Shown here: positions 1-7,996 of the stretch, piece after piece
Layout: the number at the start of each line of letters is the position of its first letter
Numbering within the stretch: the first letter of the stretch is position 1
NCBI RefSeq assembly: GCF_002906165.1
Contig: NZ_PPCN01000001.1
Location: 248,001 to 312,000, forward strand
DNA: 64,000 nucleotides
Source of the DNA: Roseibium marinum
GTDB taxonomy: Bacteria > Pseudomonadota > Alphaproteobacteria > Rhizobiales > Stappiaceae
Direction of reading: 5' to 3'
Translations under genes and position numbers: made by a program
Notes under the pieces: generated by a model
The model's database searches: none
The model's input: the letters and a program-made list of their open reading frames with translations, nothing else
Told to the model about the DNA's origin: nothing

Positions 1-249
1 GTCTTCAACAGGGGCCTGGGGCTGGTCGGGAAGCTGGTTCAGCAGGATCTGTCCGAGATCTTGCGGAAGACGGCCCTCTTCGACAAAGGTCCGGATGGTC
101 TGACGCGCGTCCGGCAGGGAGCCCGGCGAGGAGCCGGCCAGCGTCCGGAGCTGCCTGGACAGCTTGTCGTAAGACAGCCGGCCGGACACGAAACCGTTAA
201 TCAGGGCGGCAAAGGACGTTTCTGTCGGCAAAGTTGCGGTGCCCTTCAC
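1..249 (-). CDS. Hypothetical protein, N-terminal fragment cut by the window edge
   Basis: An open minus-strand frame runs off the left edge with 83 codons visible. An in-frame TGA lies about 12 codons above the proposed GTG start at 249. There is no strong ribosome binding site, and a TTG or a later GTG in the same frame could be the real start. The visible part is hydrophilic and helix-prone, with no signal peptide, membrane segment or motif I recognise. It follows the sigma-54 activator gene on the same strand, about 90 bp away, so it is probably T6SS-associated. It could be the start of a larger protein, for example a kinase, but nothing visible proves that. Confidence 0.4.
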   Translation of the reverse strand, partial: MKGTATLPTETSFAALINGFVSGRLSYDKLSRQLRTLAGSSPGSLPDARQTIRTFVEEGRLPQDLGQILLNQLPDQPQAPVED

Positions 250-338
250 TTTCTTGTCGGCCGATGGTGCGCGTGACCTCGTTCAGCCTGCTTTCATGAA
301 AGCAGAAAACTCGATCGGCCCCAAGCTGCTCTTGCGGT

Positions 339-1964
339 TCATGAACGCTCAAAACCCTCGGGCCGGGTGATGTTGTAGCGGTTGAGCTTGTCGATGATCG
401 TGCGGCGGCTGACATTCAGGACGCGGGCGGCATTGGTCTTGTTCCAGTTGACCTCGCGCATCTTCGCTTCAATGACCATCGCCTCGTACTGGCCGACAAT
501 GGTTTTCAGGTCCCCGTCGGGAATGAGCACCGGCACGCGGTTGCCGGCCTCATACCGGGCACCGGCCAGTTCCGGCGGCAGATGGGCGAGCCCGATCGGG
601 AAGCCCGGTCCCGCCATGAGCCTTGCCCGGTCGAGGATATTCTTCAGCTCGCGGACATTTCCCGGATAGCCCCAGCACAAAAGCGCCTCGAGAGCTTCGG
701 ACGCCAGAACGGGGACGGGGTGCCCGGCCTTTTGCGCCGCCGAGCGCAGGAAGTGGTCGATCAGCAGCGGAATGTCCGACGGGCGCTCGCGCAGGGGCGG
801 CAGAAGGATCGGAAAGACATTCAGCCGGTAATATAGATCCTGGCGGAATTCTCCGGCGGCGATCTGTTCTTCCAGATTGATGTTCGTCGCGCCGACGATG
901 CGCACATCGACCTTTTCCGTCTTGGTCGAGCCCACCCGCCGGACTTCTCCTTCTTGAAGCAGGCGCAGCACCTTGGCCTGCAGCGCCAGCGGCATGTCGC
1001 CGATCTCGTCCAGGAAAAGTGTGCCACCATGTGCTTCGTGGGCAAGACCCAGCTTGCTGGTATTGGCCCCGGTGAATGCGCCCCTGACATGGCCGAAGAG
1101 TTCGCTTTCCAGAAGCGCTTCGGGCAGGGCGGCGCAATTCTGCACCACAAAGGCCTTGCCGGTCCGGTCGCTGGATTGGTGGATGAAGCTCGCCATCAGT
1201 TCCTTGCCGGTCCCGGTCTCGCCGCGCACGAGGATCGGGACCGTTGAGCAGGCGGCCTTGCCGACCAGCTCGATGGCATGTTCGATCGGCGGGCTCTCGC
1301 CGATCAACCCCTTCGGCCGGAGCGGCGCGGGGGATTTTCGCCCCGGGGGTTTACGGATCTGTTTGGGAAGCTCGGCCAGATGCCGGTCGAACTGACGTTT
1401 CAAACGGGAGGTGTCTTCCAGGAGCCGGGCATTCCACATATAGAGCGCCGCCAGGCCGGCGAGGCTGTGCAACTGCCGCAGGCAGGTTTCGGACACCGCG
1501 GAGACAGTCTGATGTGAAGCCCCCGGATTGACGACCTGCAGGATGCCGATCGTCCGGTTGGACTGGATGGTCAGGGGCAGGATCACCAGCGCGCGGGTCC
1601 GCAGCCCGCCGAACTTGTCGTCTTCGCGGATACGCTCGAAATCGTAGCCGATGACCTTGTCGATGTCCGGGAGATTGAGCGTGGTGCCGGTGGAAACCAC
1701 AAAGGCCGCCGGTTCCTTCAGGTTCGGCATCTGGTCCGCACCGTAGAGCGTGACCTGTTTGCCCGCGGGCATGGCCTTGATATAGCCGCGGTGCCGCGAA
1801 CAGGCTCTGTGCAGGGTCTGGCCGAACGCGTCGAGAATGAAAATCGACGCTTCTTCGGCTCCGGTCAGGTTCAGAGCGGACTCTATGACCTGATCCATGA
1901 CGGCCTCGACCTTGACGCCTGCTGTCATGGCGACGGTCAACTCAATCAGATCTCCCAGAACCAT
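339..1964 (-). CDS. Sigma-54-dependent activator (GAF-AAA+-Fis), T6SS-linked
   Basis: This 541-residue bacterial enhancer-binding protein should open sigma-54 promoters. An N-terminal GAF-type sensory domain covers roughly residues 1-175. The AAA+ domain (about 215-450) has Walker A GETGTGKE, the sigma-54-contacting GAFTGA loop and Walker B TLFLDEIG. A Fis-type helix-turn-helix closes the protein (NAARVLNVSRRTI). The ATG at 1964 is preceded in frame by a TGA, so it is the only sensible ATG. The gene lies downstream of clpV and hcp on the same strand, the position of VasH-like activators in T6SS loci. The sigma-54 promoter in front of hcp (5553-5567) is its obvious target. The GAF ligand is unknown. 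Confidence 0.9.
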   Translation of the reverse strand: MVLGDLIELTVAMTAGVKVEAVMDQVIESALNLTGAEEASIFILDAFGQTLHRACSRHRGYIKAMPAGKQVTLYGADQMPNLKEPAAFVVSTGTTLNLPDIDKVIGYDFERIREDDKFGGLRTRALVILPLTIQSNRTIGILQVVNPGASHQTVSAVSETCLRQLHSLAGLAALYMWNARLLEDTSRLKRQFDRHLAELPKQIRKPPGRKSPAPLRPKGLIGESPPIEHAIELVGKAACSTVPILVRGETGTGKELMASFIHQSSDRTGKAFVVQNCAALPEALLESELFGHVRGAFTGANTSKLGLAHEAHGGTLFLDEIGDMPLALQAKVLRLLQEGEVRRVGSTKTEKVDVRIVGATNINLEEQIAAGEFRQDLYYRLNVFPILLPPLRERPSDIPLLIDHFLRSAAQKAGHPVPVLASEALEALLCWGYPGNVRELKNILDRARLMAGPGFPIGLAHLPPELAGARYEAGNRVPVLIPDGDLKTIVGQYEAMVIEAKMREVNWNKTNAARVLNVSRRTIIDKLNRYNITRPEGFERS

Positions 1965-2066
1965 AGCGTCAGAAACCGTCTTTCATGGACGTCTCCCGGT
2001 GGGGGCTCTGCATGATGCGGCAGCCCTCCGGGTTTGGCGGATGTGAGCGGGAAACGCTCCAGGTGC

Positions 2067-4799
2067 TCAAACGAGGGCGTAGCTGAAGCGCCCGCCTTCA
2101 CCCAAGCCGATTTCAACCTTCGAGAATTCCACCTCTTCCGCACCCATTTGGGTCAGAAGTTCGGTGGAGAGTTCCGGCAAAATGGTGCGGTTGACGATGT
2201 GGTCGATGTTACGCGCGCCGGTTTCGACTTCCGTGCAGCGCGCGGCAATGGACTGAACGACGCCGTCGGAATAGTCGAGTTCGAGCTTCTGGTTCTCGCG
2301 CAGGCGTTTGCCGATCTTGTTCAGCTTCAGGCGGACGATTTTTTCCAGCGGTTCGCCGATAAGCGGATAAAACGGCACGATCTGCATCCGCGCCAGCAAC
2401 GCCGGTTTGAAATGCGCGCTCAGGATCGGTCGGCAGGCGACCACCAGTTCATCTGAATTCGGTCTCTGCGGCAGGGCGCCCATTTCGGTCAGGACATCCG
2501 TCGCCAGATTGCTGGTCAGGATGACGATTGTGTTCTTGAAATCGATCTGCCGGCCTTCGCCGTCGGACAGAACGCCCTTGTCGAACACCTGATAAAACAG
2601 GTTCATCACCTCAAGGTCGGCTTTTTCCACCTCATCGAGCAGAACGACGGAATAGGGACGCTGGCGGACGGCCTCGGTCAGCACGCCGCCCTCGCCATAG
2701 CCGACATATCCGGGAGGCGAGCCCACCAGCTTGGAAACGGTGTGTTTTTCCTGAAACTCGGACATGTTGATGGAGATCAGGAAACGCTCGCCGCCGAAGA
2801 GCTGGTCCGCGATCGCGGTTGCAAGTTCCGTCTTGCCGACGCCGGACGGCCCGACGAACAAAAACACGCCCATCGGCGCATCGGGGTTCTGCACCCCGGC
2901 CTTGGCGGTCCGCAGCGCCTGGTCGACAGCGTCGATGGCATGGTTCTGACCGATCACACGGCCCTTCAGTTTGTTGCCGAGGGAAAGGATGGATTCCGCG
3001 TCGTCCTGAACCATCCGGCCGAGCGGCACACCGGTCCAGTCGGCAATCACCTGGCCGACGGCCTCTTCGGTAACCTCGAAGGAGATCAGCGGATCGCCGG
3101 CCTGAACGGCTTTCAGTTCCGCTGCTATTTTCGCATAATCCTCGGGGCTGATTACGACATCGGCCGCCTCGTCAGACACATCTTCCGCTGTCTCTGCGCC
3201 GGCGCTTTCCTCAACGCCGGAACCATTTGCGGCTTCGGGTTCCGGCGCGGGGTCGTCTTCAAGGCTCAGCCCCAGCTCGTGGCGTATTTTGAGAAGCTTC
3301 TCGACCAGGCTCTTCTCCGCTTCCCAGCGGCCGGTCAGCTCTGCGATTGCGGCTTCTTCCGAAGCGATTTCCGTTTCGATATCCGACACTTCCAGGTCGT
3401 GCGAGGCGAAATCGGCCTGGTGGTCGCGTTTCAGGGACTCGAGTTCACGCCGCAGTTCGCCCAGCCGTTTTTCCTTGAGCTCGATGACGAAGGGCTTGGA
3501 GGAAAGCGAGAGTTTCACCCGCGCGCAGGCGGTATCGAGCACATCGACGGCCTTGTCCGGAAGCTGGCGGCCGGAAATATACCGGGCGGAGAGCCTGGCG
3601 GCAGCGACGACCGCATTGTCGCGGATATAAACGCCGTGGTTTTTCTCGTAGGCGCCGCGCAGCCCGCGCATGATGGTGATCGCCTGGTCCGGGCTCGGCT
3701 CGTCCAGCTTGATAAGCTGGAAACGCCGTTCCAGCGCCGGATCCTTTTCGATATATTTCTTGTATTCGCTCCAGGTCGTCGCCGCGATGGTCCTGAGTTC
3801 GCCGCGGGCGAGCGCCGGTTTGAGGAGATTTGCGGCGTCCGCGCCTCCGGCCGAACCGCCGGCTCCGATCAGCATATGCGCTTCGTCGATGAACAGGATC
3901 ACCGGTTTGGCGGAGGATTTGACCTCGTCGATAATGCTCTTCAAGCGGTTTTCGAACTCGCCCTTGACGCCGGCCCCGGCCTGAAGCATGCCGAGATCCA
4001 GCCCGATCAGCTCGACATTCTTGAGCATGTCGGGAACGTCGTGTTCCGAAATCTTGCGGGCCAGACCCTCGACCACGGCTGTCTTGCCGACGCCCGGGTC
4101 GCCGACACAGATCGGGTTGTTCTTGCGCCGCCTGCCCAGGACGTCGATCATCTGCTGGATTTCACGGTCGCGGCAGAAAACCTGGTCGATCTTGCCGTCA
4201 CGGGCAAGCTGGGTGAAGTTGGTGCAAAAGCGTGCGAGAGCGCTGTCGGGATCCATGCCCGGCGCGACGGAACCGCTTGCGGCGGAAGCCTCGCCCGCCG
4301 GACGCGGCGTCAATCCGGACGTGGTTTCCTCGGACTGGCTGATGATGTCGGCGAAATTCTTCTTCAGCTCGACGAAGGACATGGCGTCCAGAAGGCCGAG
4401 CCAGCGGTCATCCGCGAACCGGTTCGGCTTGGCGAAGATCGTCGCAAGCAGGCTTCCCGAGCGGACCTGATCCAGGTCGAGTTCGACGGAACTGATGAGC
4501 CAGGCGTCGGAGATCCATTCGATCAGCAATGGGGAAAAGGCCGGCCGGCCCTGATTGCCGCGCTTCAGGCTTTCCAGTGTCGCATCGAGTGCTTTTTTCA
4601 GGGTAGCGGGATCGATCTCGAAGTGGCGGCAGGCGCTTTGCAGGTCATGCTGACTGGCGTCGGTAAAGACGTGCAGGAGATGTTCGATCGTGACCTCGTA
4701 ATGGCCACGCGTCACGGCAAGTCCTGCAGCGGCTTCAAGGGAACGGCGGGAATAATTGTTCAAACGTCCGATCAAACGGCGGAGATCGAGATCTATCAA
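2067..4799 (-). CDS. tssH: T6SS sheath-disassembly ATPase ClpV (TssH)
   Basis: This 910-residue two-ring AAA+ unfoldase would extract TssB/TssC from contracted sheaths so the subunits can be reused. The start codon is TTG. The product begins MIDLDLRRLIGRLN, the usual ClpV N-terminus, followed by the Clp-N sheath-recognition domain. The first Walker A (GDPGVGKT) is near residue 230, a charged coiled-coil middle domain lies around 430-490, and an acidic insert follows before the second Walker A (GPSGVGKT, near 640). The length fits ClpV better than ClpB, as does the T6SS context. It lies downstream of hcp with a strong hairpin between them, and is probably co-transcribed with it at a lower level. 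Confidence 0.96.
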   Translation of the reverse strand: MIDLDLRRLIGRLNNYSRRSLEAAAGLAVTRGHYEVTIEHLLHVFTDASQHDLQSACRHFEIDPATLKKALDATLESLKRGNQGRPAFSPLLIEWISDAWLISSVELDLDQVRSGSLLATIFAKPNRFADDRWLGLLDAMSFVELKKNFADIISQSEETTSGLTPRPAGEASAASGSVAPGMDPDSALARFCTNFTQLARDGKIDQVFCRDREIQQMIDVLGRRRKNNPICVGDPGVGKTAVVEGLARKISEHDVPDMLKNVELIGLDLGMLQAGAGVKGEFENRLKSIIDEVKSSAKPVILFIDEAHMLIGAGGSAGGADAANLLKPALARGELRTIAATTWSEYKKYIEKDPALERRFQLIKLDEPSPDQAITIMRGLRGAYEKNHGVYIRDNAVVAAARLSARYISGRQLPDKAVDVLDTACARVKLSLSSKPFVIELKEKRLGELRRELESLKRDHQADFASHDLEVSDIETEIASEEAAIAELTGRWEAEKSLVEKLLKIRHELGLSLEDDPAPEPEAANGSGVEESAGAETAEDVSDEAADVVISPEDYAKIAAELKAVQAGDPLISFEVTEEAVGQVIADWTGVPLGRMVQDDAESILSLGNKLKGRVIGQNHAIDAVDQALRTAKAGVQNPDAPMGVFLFVGPSGVGKTELATAIADQLFGGERFLISINMSEFQEKHTVSKLVGSPPGYVGYGEGGVLTEAVRQRPYSVVLLDEVEKADLEVMNLFYQVFDKGVLSDGEGRQIDFKNTIVILTSNLATDVLTEMGALPQRPNSDELVVACRPILSAHFKPALLARMQIVPFYPLIGEPLEKIVRLKLNKIGKRLRENQKLELDYSDGVVQSIAARCTEVETGARNIDHIVNRTILPELSTELLTQMGAEEVEFSKVEIGLGEGGRFSYALV

Positions 4800-4919
4800 G
4801 AGCCTGCCCCATCCCTAATTAAATTTGCTTGTGAATATGTGCTTAATGGCAATTCATGACAGTAATACTATGCAGGAGAAGCACAGGTTCACTCGTCATG
4901 CCGGCGGCGGAATAGCAGT

Positions 4920-4945
4920 GACCGCCCCGGTGATCCGGGGCGGTC
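4920..4945 (-). terminator. Intercistronic stem-loop after hcp
   Basis: A perfect inverted repeat with 11-bp arms and a 4-base loop lies 19 bp past the hcp stop and before clpV. The minus-strand sequence after it is not U-rich, so it is more likely a 3'-end stabiliser or attenuator than a full terminator. It would help keep hcp mRNA, for the abundant tube protein, above clpV mRNA. Confidence 0.6.
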
Positions 4946-4964
4946 CCGATGCCGTCAGGGCAAG

Positions 4965-5480
4965 TTAGCCGGTCACCGGAGCGCGGTAGTCGTCGGAGGC
5001 GTTGGTACCGGCGACTTCGTGGGTCCAGATCGCCTTGCGGTAGGTGAAGGACCACTGGTCCAGATCGCCGCGGCTGGAATTCTGCTCGTCGTTGACGTCC
5101 GGCTGCATGGTCTTGCCTTCAACGAAAACGGCGTCTTCGAACTCGATTGTGAAATAGTGTTCCTGAACGCCCTTCGTGGAGGTCCGCCAGAATTCGACCT
5201 TGATCTCCATGGCTTCACCGGTGGCCAGGGCCTGCCACATCAGCGGCGTTGACTTGTCGAGGGGCTTGATGAAGGTGGTCGGCATGTGGCGGCGCGTTGC
5301 GATGATGGAGCCGGACTGCGGGTCGCGCGGAACGATCGCGTTCTGCTCGAACTTGTAGACCATACACTTGGCCTCGTGACCTTCCTGCCACAGGTTGCCG
5401 ATGCTGTCGGCGGTGGTTGCGTCAGAACTGATGTCGCCCTGCGTGGCGCCCTTGATCGTCATGTAAGCGATATTCGACAT
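4965..5480 (-). CDS. hcp: T6SS inner-tube protein Hcp (TssD)
   Basis: The 171-residue product has the Hcp signature: an N-terminal strand with IKGATQGDIS, the central R-x-H-x-P-x-T-F-I-K-P-L-D-K-S-T-P motif (about residues 64-80) and the later TIEFEDAVF strand. Hcp hexamers stack to form the tube that is ejected with VgrG, and can carry effectors. There is no C-terminal extension, so it is a plain tube subunit. The ATG has a GAGG ribosome binding site 6-7 bases upstream. A near-perfect sigma-54 promoter lies about 75 bp upstream, so hcp is probably the strongly regulated gene of the locus. Confidence 0.96.
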   Translation of the reverse strand: MSNIAYMTIKGATQGDISSDATTADSIGNLWQEGHEAKCMVYKFEQNAIVPRDPQSGSIIATRRHMPTTFIKPLDKSTPLMWQALATGEAMEIKVEFWRTSTKGVQEHYFTIEFEDAVFVEGKTMQPDVNDEQNSSRGDLDQWSFTYRKAIWTHEVAGTNASDDYRAPVTG

Positions 5481-5552
5481 GATAGCCTCGTCTCTTGAAA
5501 AAACCGAAATTCCGAGCTGCCGGGAGCTGTGCCGCCGACTGAAACGATTAGC

Positions 5553-5567
5553 GCAAGGGGTATGCCA
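5553..5567 (-). promoter_or_regulatory. Sigma-54 (-24/-12) promoter of hcp
   Basis: The minus strand reads TGGCATACCCCTTGC, an excellent match to TGGCAY-N5-TTGC with the invariant GG and GC ten bases apart. Transcription would start near 5541, about 60 bases above the hcp ATG. The sigma-54 activator at 339-1964 is the natural partner. Confidence 0.85.
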
Positions 5568-5598
5568 GTTTCATGGGTAAGCAAAAAATACCAATAAT

Positions 5599-5624
5599 AT
5601 CAAATTGTTGATCTGATAATCAGA
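5599..5624. promoter_or_regulatory. Two adjacent dyads, candidate activator sites
   Basis: ATCAA-N4-TTGAT (5599-5612) abuts TCTGAT-A-ATCAGA (5612-5624) in an AT-rich patch about 30-60 bp above the hcp -24 element. Each dyad has perfect arms. Placement and symmetry suit an operator for the T6SS enhancer-binding protein or another regulator. The protein that binds them is not known. Confidence 0.4.
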
Positions 5625-5974
5625 GCTATTGTAAATTATGACACTGTGCGGAATTTCTCACGCTCTCCTGGAGACTGCGCGAAAGAGTCCACACTGAACA
5701 TGTGATTGCCGTGACAACAACCGGTGCTTGGCCCGCTGACGGCGCCACCTTGACCCGCAAATGCCGGTTCTGGCGGTGGAACGACCGCTTTTTCGCCATG
5801 TGCCGTGACGGCTGTGCAGAATTCGGAGAATTGACCGGCGCCTTCCCCTCGCACAGGCTTTCTTACCATGAAGTCCGGCTGCCGGGTTTTGCGCAAGCGT
5901 CACATAACTCAGGCAAAACTCGAAATTGAAAGCGCAAGGCGGTCCGGTCAGGCCAGCTCCAGGAGGAATTTCCG

Positions 5975-7504
5975 ATGAATACCGATTCATCTCACGGGCA
6001 CATGACAATCGAATTGCCCGGCGCGGCGGGCGAGGAAGTCTATGTCGAAAGCCTCGCCGGCAGGGAAGCCCTGGGCCGGACTTACCGGTTCGAGATCTCT
6101 CTGCTGTCCAAAAAGCCGATAGACCTGGAAAGCATGCTCGGCAAGGCCGCGAAGCTGACATTGCAGCGGGCGGGCGAAAGCGTGTCTTTTCTCGGTGTGA
6201 TCGGCTCGGCACGCACCGGCGACCCGACCAGCAATCGCGAGTTCAGCTATCATGTGGTTATCGAACCGGAACTGGCCATGCTGCGCCACAGCGCACAGAA
6301 CCAGGTCTATGGCACCGACAAGGACGTCACCGTTGTCGATATCATCCAGGGCGAGCTGGCCGATGCCAACAAGGCCGGTTCGAATACAGCTTCCAGCCGG
6401 GTAGCCCGCCAGATCCAGTCGGAGCTTCTCATTGCGGCAGCGGATTATCCGAAACTCGATTTCGTGTTCCAGTACCGGGAGAACGATCTGAATTTCCTGT
6501 GCCGGATGTGCGAACGGTTCGGGATCTATTTTGCCTTCGACCATTCCGAAGACCGGGAAAAAGTGGTCTTCGGTGACCGCAAGGAACATTTTTCGAAACT
6601 GAGCGGCAGCCGGGTTACCGATGAACTGGCCTATCGCAGCAGGAACCAGGCTCTCGGCACGGATTCATTCGGAATCTGGTCCTTCAACGCTCATTATGAA
6701 ACCAGCAGCGGCACAGTCGCGCTCAGGGAATATAACGAGGACACGCCCAAGGTGTCCCTGTCGGTCTCGGAGGACGCTTCTTATGCCGGTCAGGGCGTGA
6801 CCACCTGTTACGGCGAAAACTATCCGGTGGTGCCGGACGGTCAGTTCATCGCCAGGCGCCGCGTCGATCAGTTTGAAGGCCAGCGTCTGCAGTTCCGGGG
6901 GGAAAGCAACGTTCCCAATCTGCGCCCCGGTCTGTTCTTCCGGCTGAAGGATCATCCTGTCTCCGGTCTGGACGGGCTTTATACCGTCATCTCGGTCGAG
7001 CATGCCTGCACCACGTCAACCCCGATCGGCTTCAGCTCCGCCGAAAAACAGCCTGCGCCTTACACAAACAGGTTTGTCTGTGTGCCGTTCGACAAGGGCT
7101 ACCGTCCTCCGATGGTCACGCCGAAGCCGGTCGTGTCCGGCTATATGGTGGCCTTCGTCGATGGGGAAGCCGACGGAAGCCGCGCGGAGCTCGACGACAG
7201 CGGGCGGTACAAGGTCAGAATTCCGGATGAGGAAAGCGGGCTGCTCAACGGCAAGGCCAGCCATTTTGTCCGCAAGATGGAGCCCTATGGCGGCGGTGAC
7301 GGATACGGCTCGCATTCAACCCTGCTCAAGGGCACAGAAGTCCTGATCGGGTTTCTCCAGGGGGACCCTGACCGCCCGGTCATCCTGGGCGCTGTCTCCA
7401 ACGGCGAACAGATCAATCCGGTGACTTCGGCGAACCAGACCGTCGCCCATCGCATGAAAACCGCCTCGGGGGTCGTGTTCCAGATCAATGACGGCCCGGC
7501 CTGA
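5975..7504 (+). CDS. vgrG: T6SS spike protein VgrG (TssI)
   Basis: The 509-residue VgrG forms the trimeric spike at the tip of the Hcp tube. The N-terminal two thirds match the gp27-like module (AGREALGRTYRFEISLLS; later VFQYRENDLNFLCRMCERFG). The C-terminal part matches the gp5/OB and beta-helix start (VAFVDGEADG, then VLIGFLQGDPDRPVILGAV). It stops soon after the DPDRPVILG segment, so no effector domain is fused. The start follows a clear AGGAGG site. It opens a three-gene plus-strand island with a small unknown gene and a TssB-TssC-like protein, which may be its cargo, adaptor or loading partners. Confidence 0.95.
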   Translation: MNTDSSHGHMTIELPGAAGEEVYVESLAGREALGRTYRFEISLLSKKPIDLESMLGKAAKLTLQRAGESVSFLGVIGSARTGDPTSNREFSYHVVIEPELAMLRHSAQNQVYGTDKDVTVVDIIQGELADANKAGSNTASSRVARQIQSELLIAAADYPKLDFVFQYRENDLNFLCRMCERFGIYFAFDHSEDREKVVFGDRKEHFSKLSGSRVTDELAYRSRNQALGTDSFGIWSFNAHYETSSGTVALREYNEDTPKVSLSVSEDASYAGQGVTTCYGENYPVVPDGQFIARRRVDQFEGQRLQFRGESNVPNLRPGLFFRLKDHPVSGLDGLYTVISVEHACTTSTPIGFSSAEKQPAPYTNRFVCVPFDKGYRPPMVTPKPVVSGYMVAFVDGEADGSRAELDDSGRYKVRIPDEESGLLNGKASHFVRKMEPYGGGDGYGSHSTLLKGTEVLIGFLQGDPDRPVILGAVSNGEQINPVTSANQTVAHRMKTASGVVFQINDGPA

Positions 7505-7641
7505 CCCGTTCCGGGGAAATCCTGCGTGGCTTGGGCAAACCTGGCGCTGGATCTTCCGGAAACCTGTCGGTCGATTTTAAAGTGGTAGAGCCCTGAATGG
7601 GCGATTGGGCCGGTGCCGCCGGTGGAATGATGAGGATAGGT

Positions 7642-7992
7642 ATGGCAACCTGGAAACCGGTTCAGCGTGAACCTGACGCGTTGCGCGCTTGCATATACGA
7701 TTATCTGAGAACACGCGCCCGACAGGTCTATCAGTCGGGGACAAGCGCGCCGACGCCGCTCGGACTGTCACGCGAGACCATGTGCAACGGCGGCATGCTC
7801 AATATCGATCTGACCATAACGCCTGTCGGGCTCACTCTGGTCAATTCGAGAAGCGCGCTGGTTTTCGGGGTCACGGGTCATGCCGCCGACAAGGGGACGG
7901 GGTATCAGGTTGAGGGGCGCGTGGTGATCGACAAGCAGACGCTGGCGTTTCTGTCGATCGAAGCCGATCTTACAGTGTTAAACCGGAGTTAG
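7642..7992 (+). CDS. Small unknown protein between vgrG and the sheath-like gene
   Basis: The 116-residue protein starting MATWKPV follows a GAGGATAGG ribosome binding site. Earlier in-frame starts exist but have poorer signals. I do not recognise the family. The second half alternates hydrophobic and polar residues (MLNIDLTITPVGLTLVNS, later VEGRVVIDKQTLAFLSIEAD), which suggests a small beta-sheet domain. There is no signal peptide. The stop is 4 bp before the next gene, so the two are surely co-transcribed. Position suggests an accessory role in the VgrG / sheath-like island. Confidence 0.65.
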   Translation: MATWKPVQREPDALRACIYDYLRTRARQVYQSGTSAPTPLGLSRETMCNGGMLNIDLTITPVGLTLVNSRSALVFGVTGHAADKGTGYQVEGRVVIDKQTLAFLSIEADLTVLNRS

Positions 7993-7996
7993 GACA

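Larger units (their letters stand above)
5481..5974. promoter_or_regulatory. Divergent hcp / vgrG intergenic region
   Basis: I see no convincing gene in these 494 bp. The hcp-proximal part has a sigma-54 promoter and two AT-rich dyads. The vgrG-proximal 300 bp is GC-rich and carries only short overlapping frames with poor codon use. I found no -24/-12 pair on the plus strand for vgrG. The only clear vgrG signal is an AGGAGG ribosome binding site. Confidence 0.6.

Noticed and set aside
2742-4859. 705-codon open frame antisense to clpV
   Set aside because: It is an overlap artefact of GC-rich coding DNA. Its translation is rich in Gly, Arg, Asp and His runs with no family motif, whereas the minus strand encodes a complete ClpV.
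5636-6212. Minus-strand frames between hcp and vgrG
   Set aside because: Low-complexity, arginine-rich translations, partly antisense to vgrG, with no ribosome binding site.
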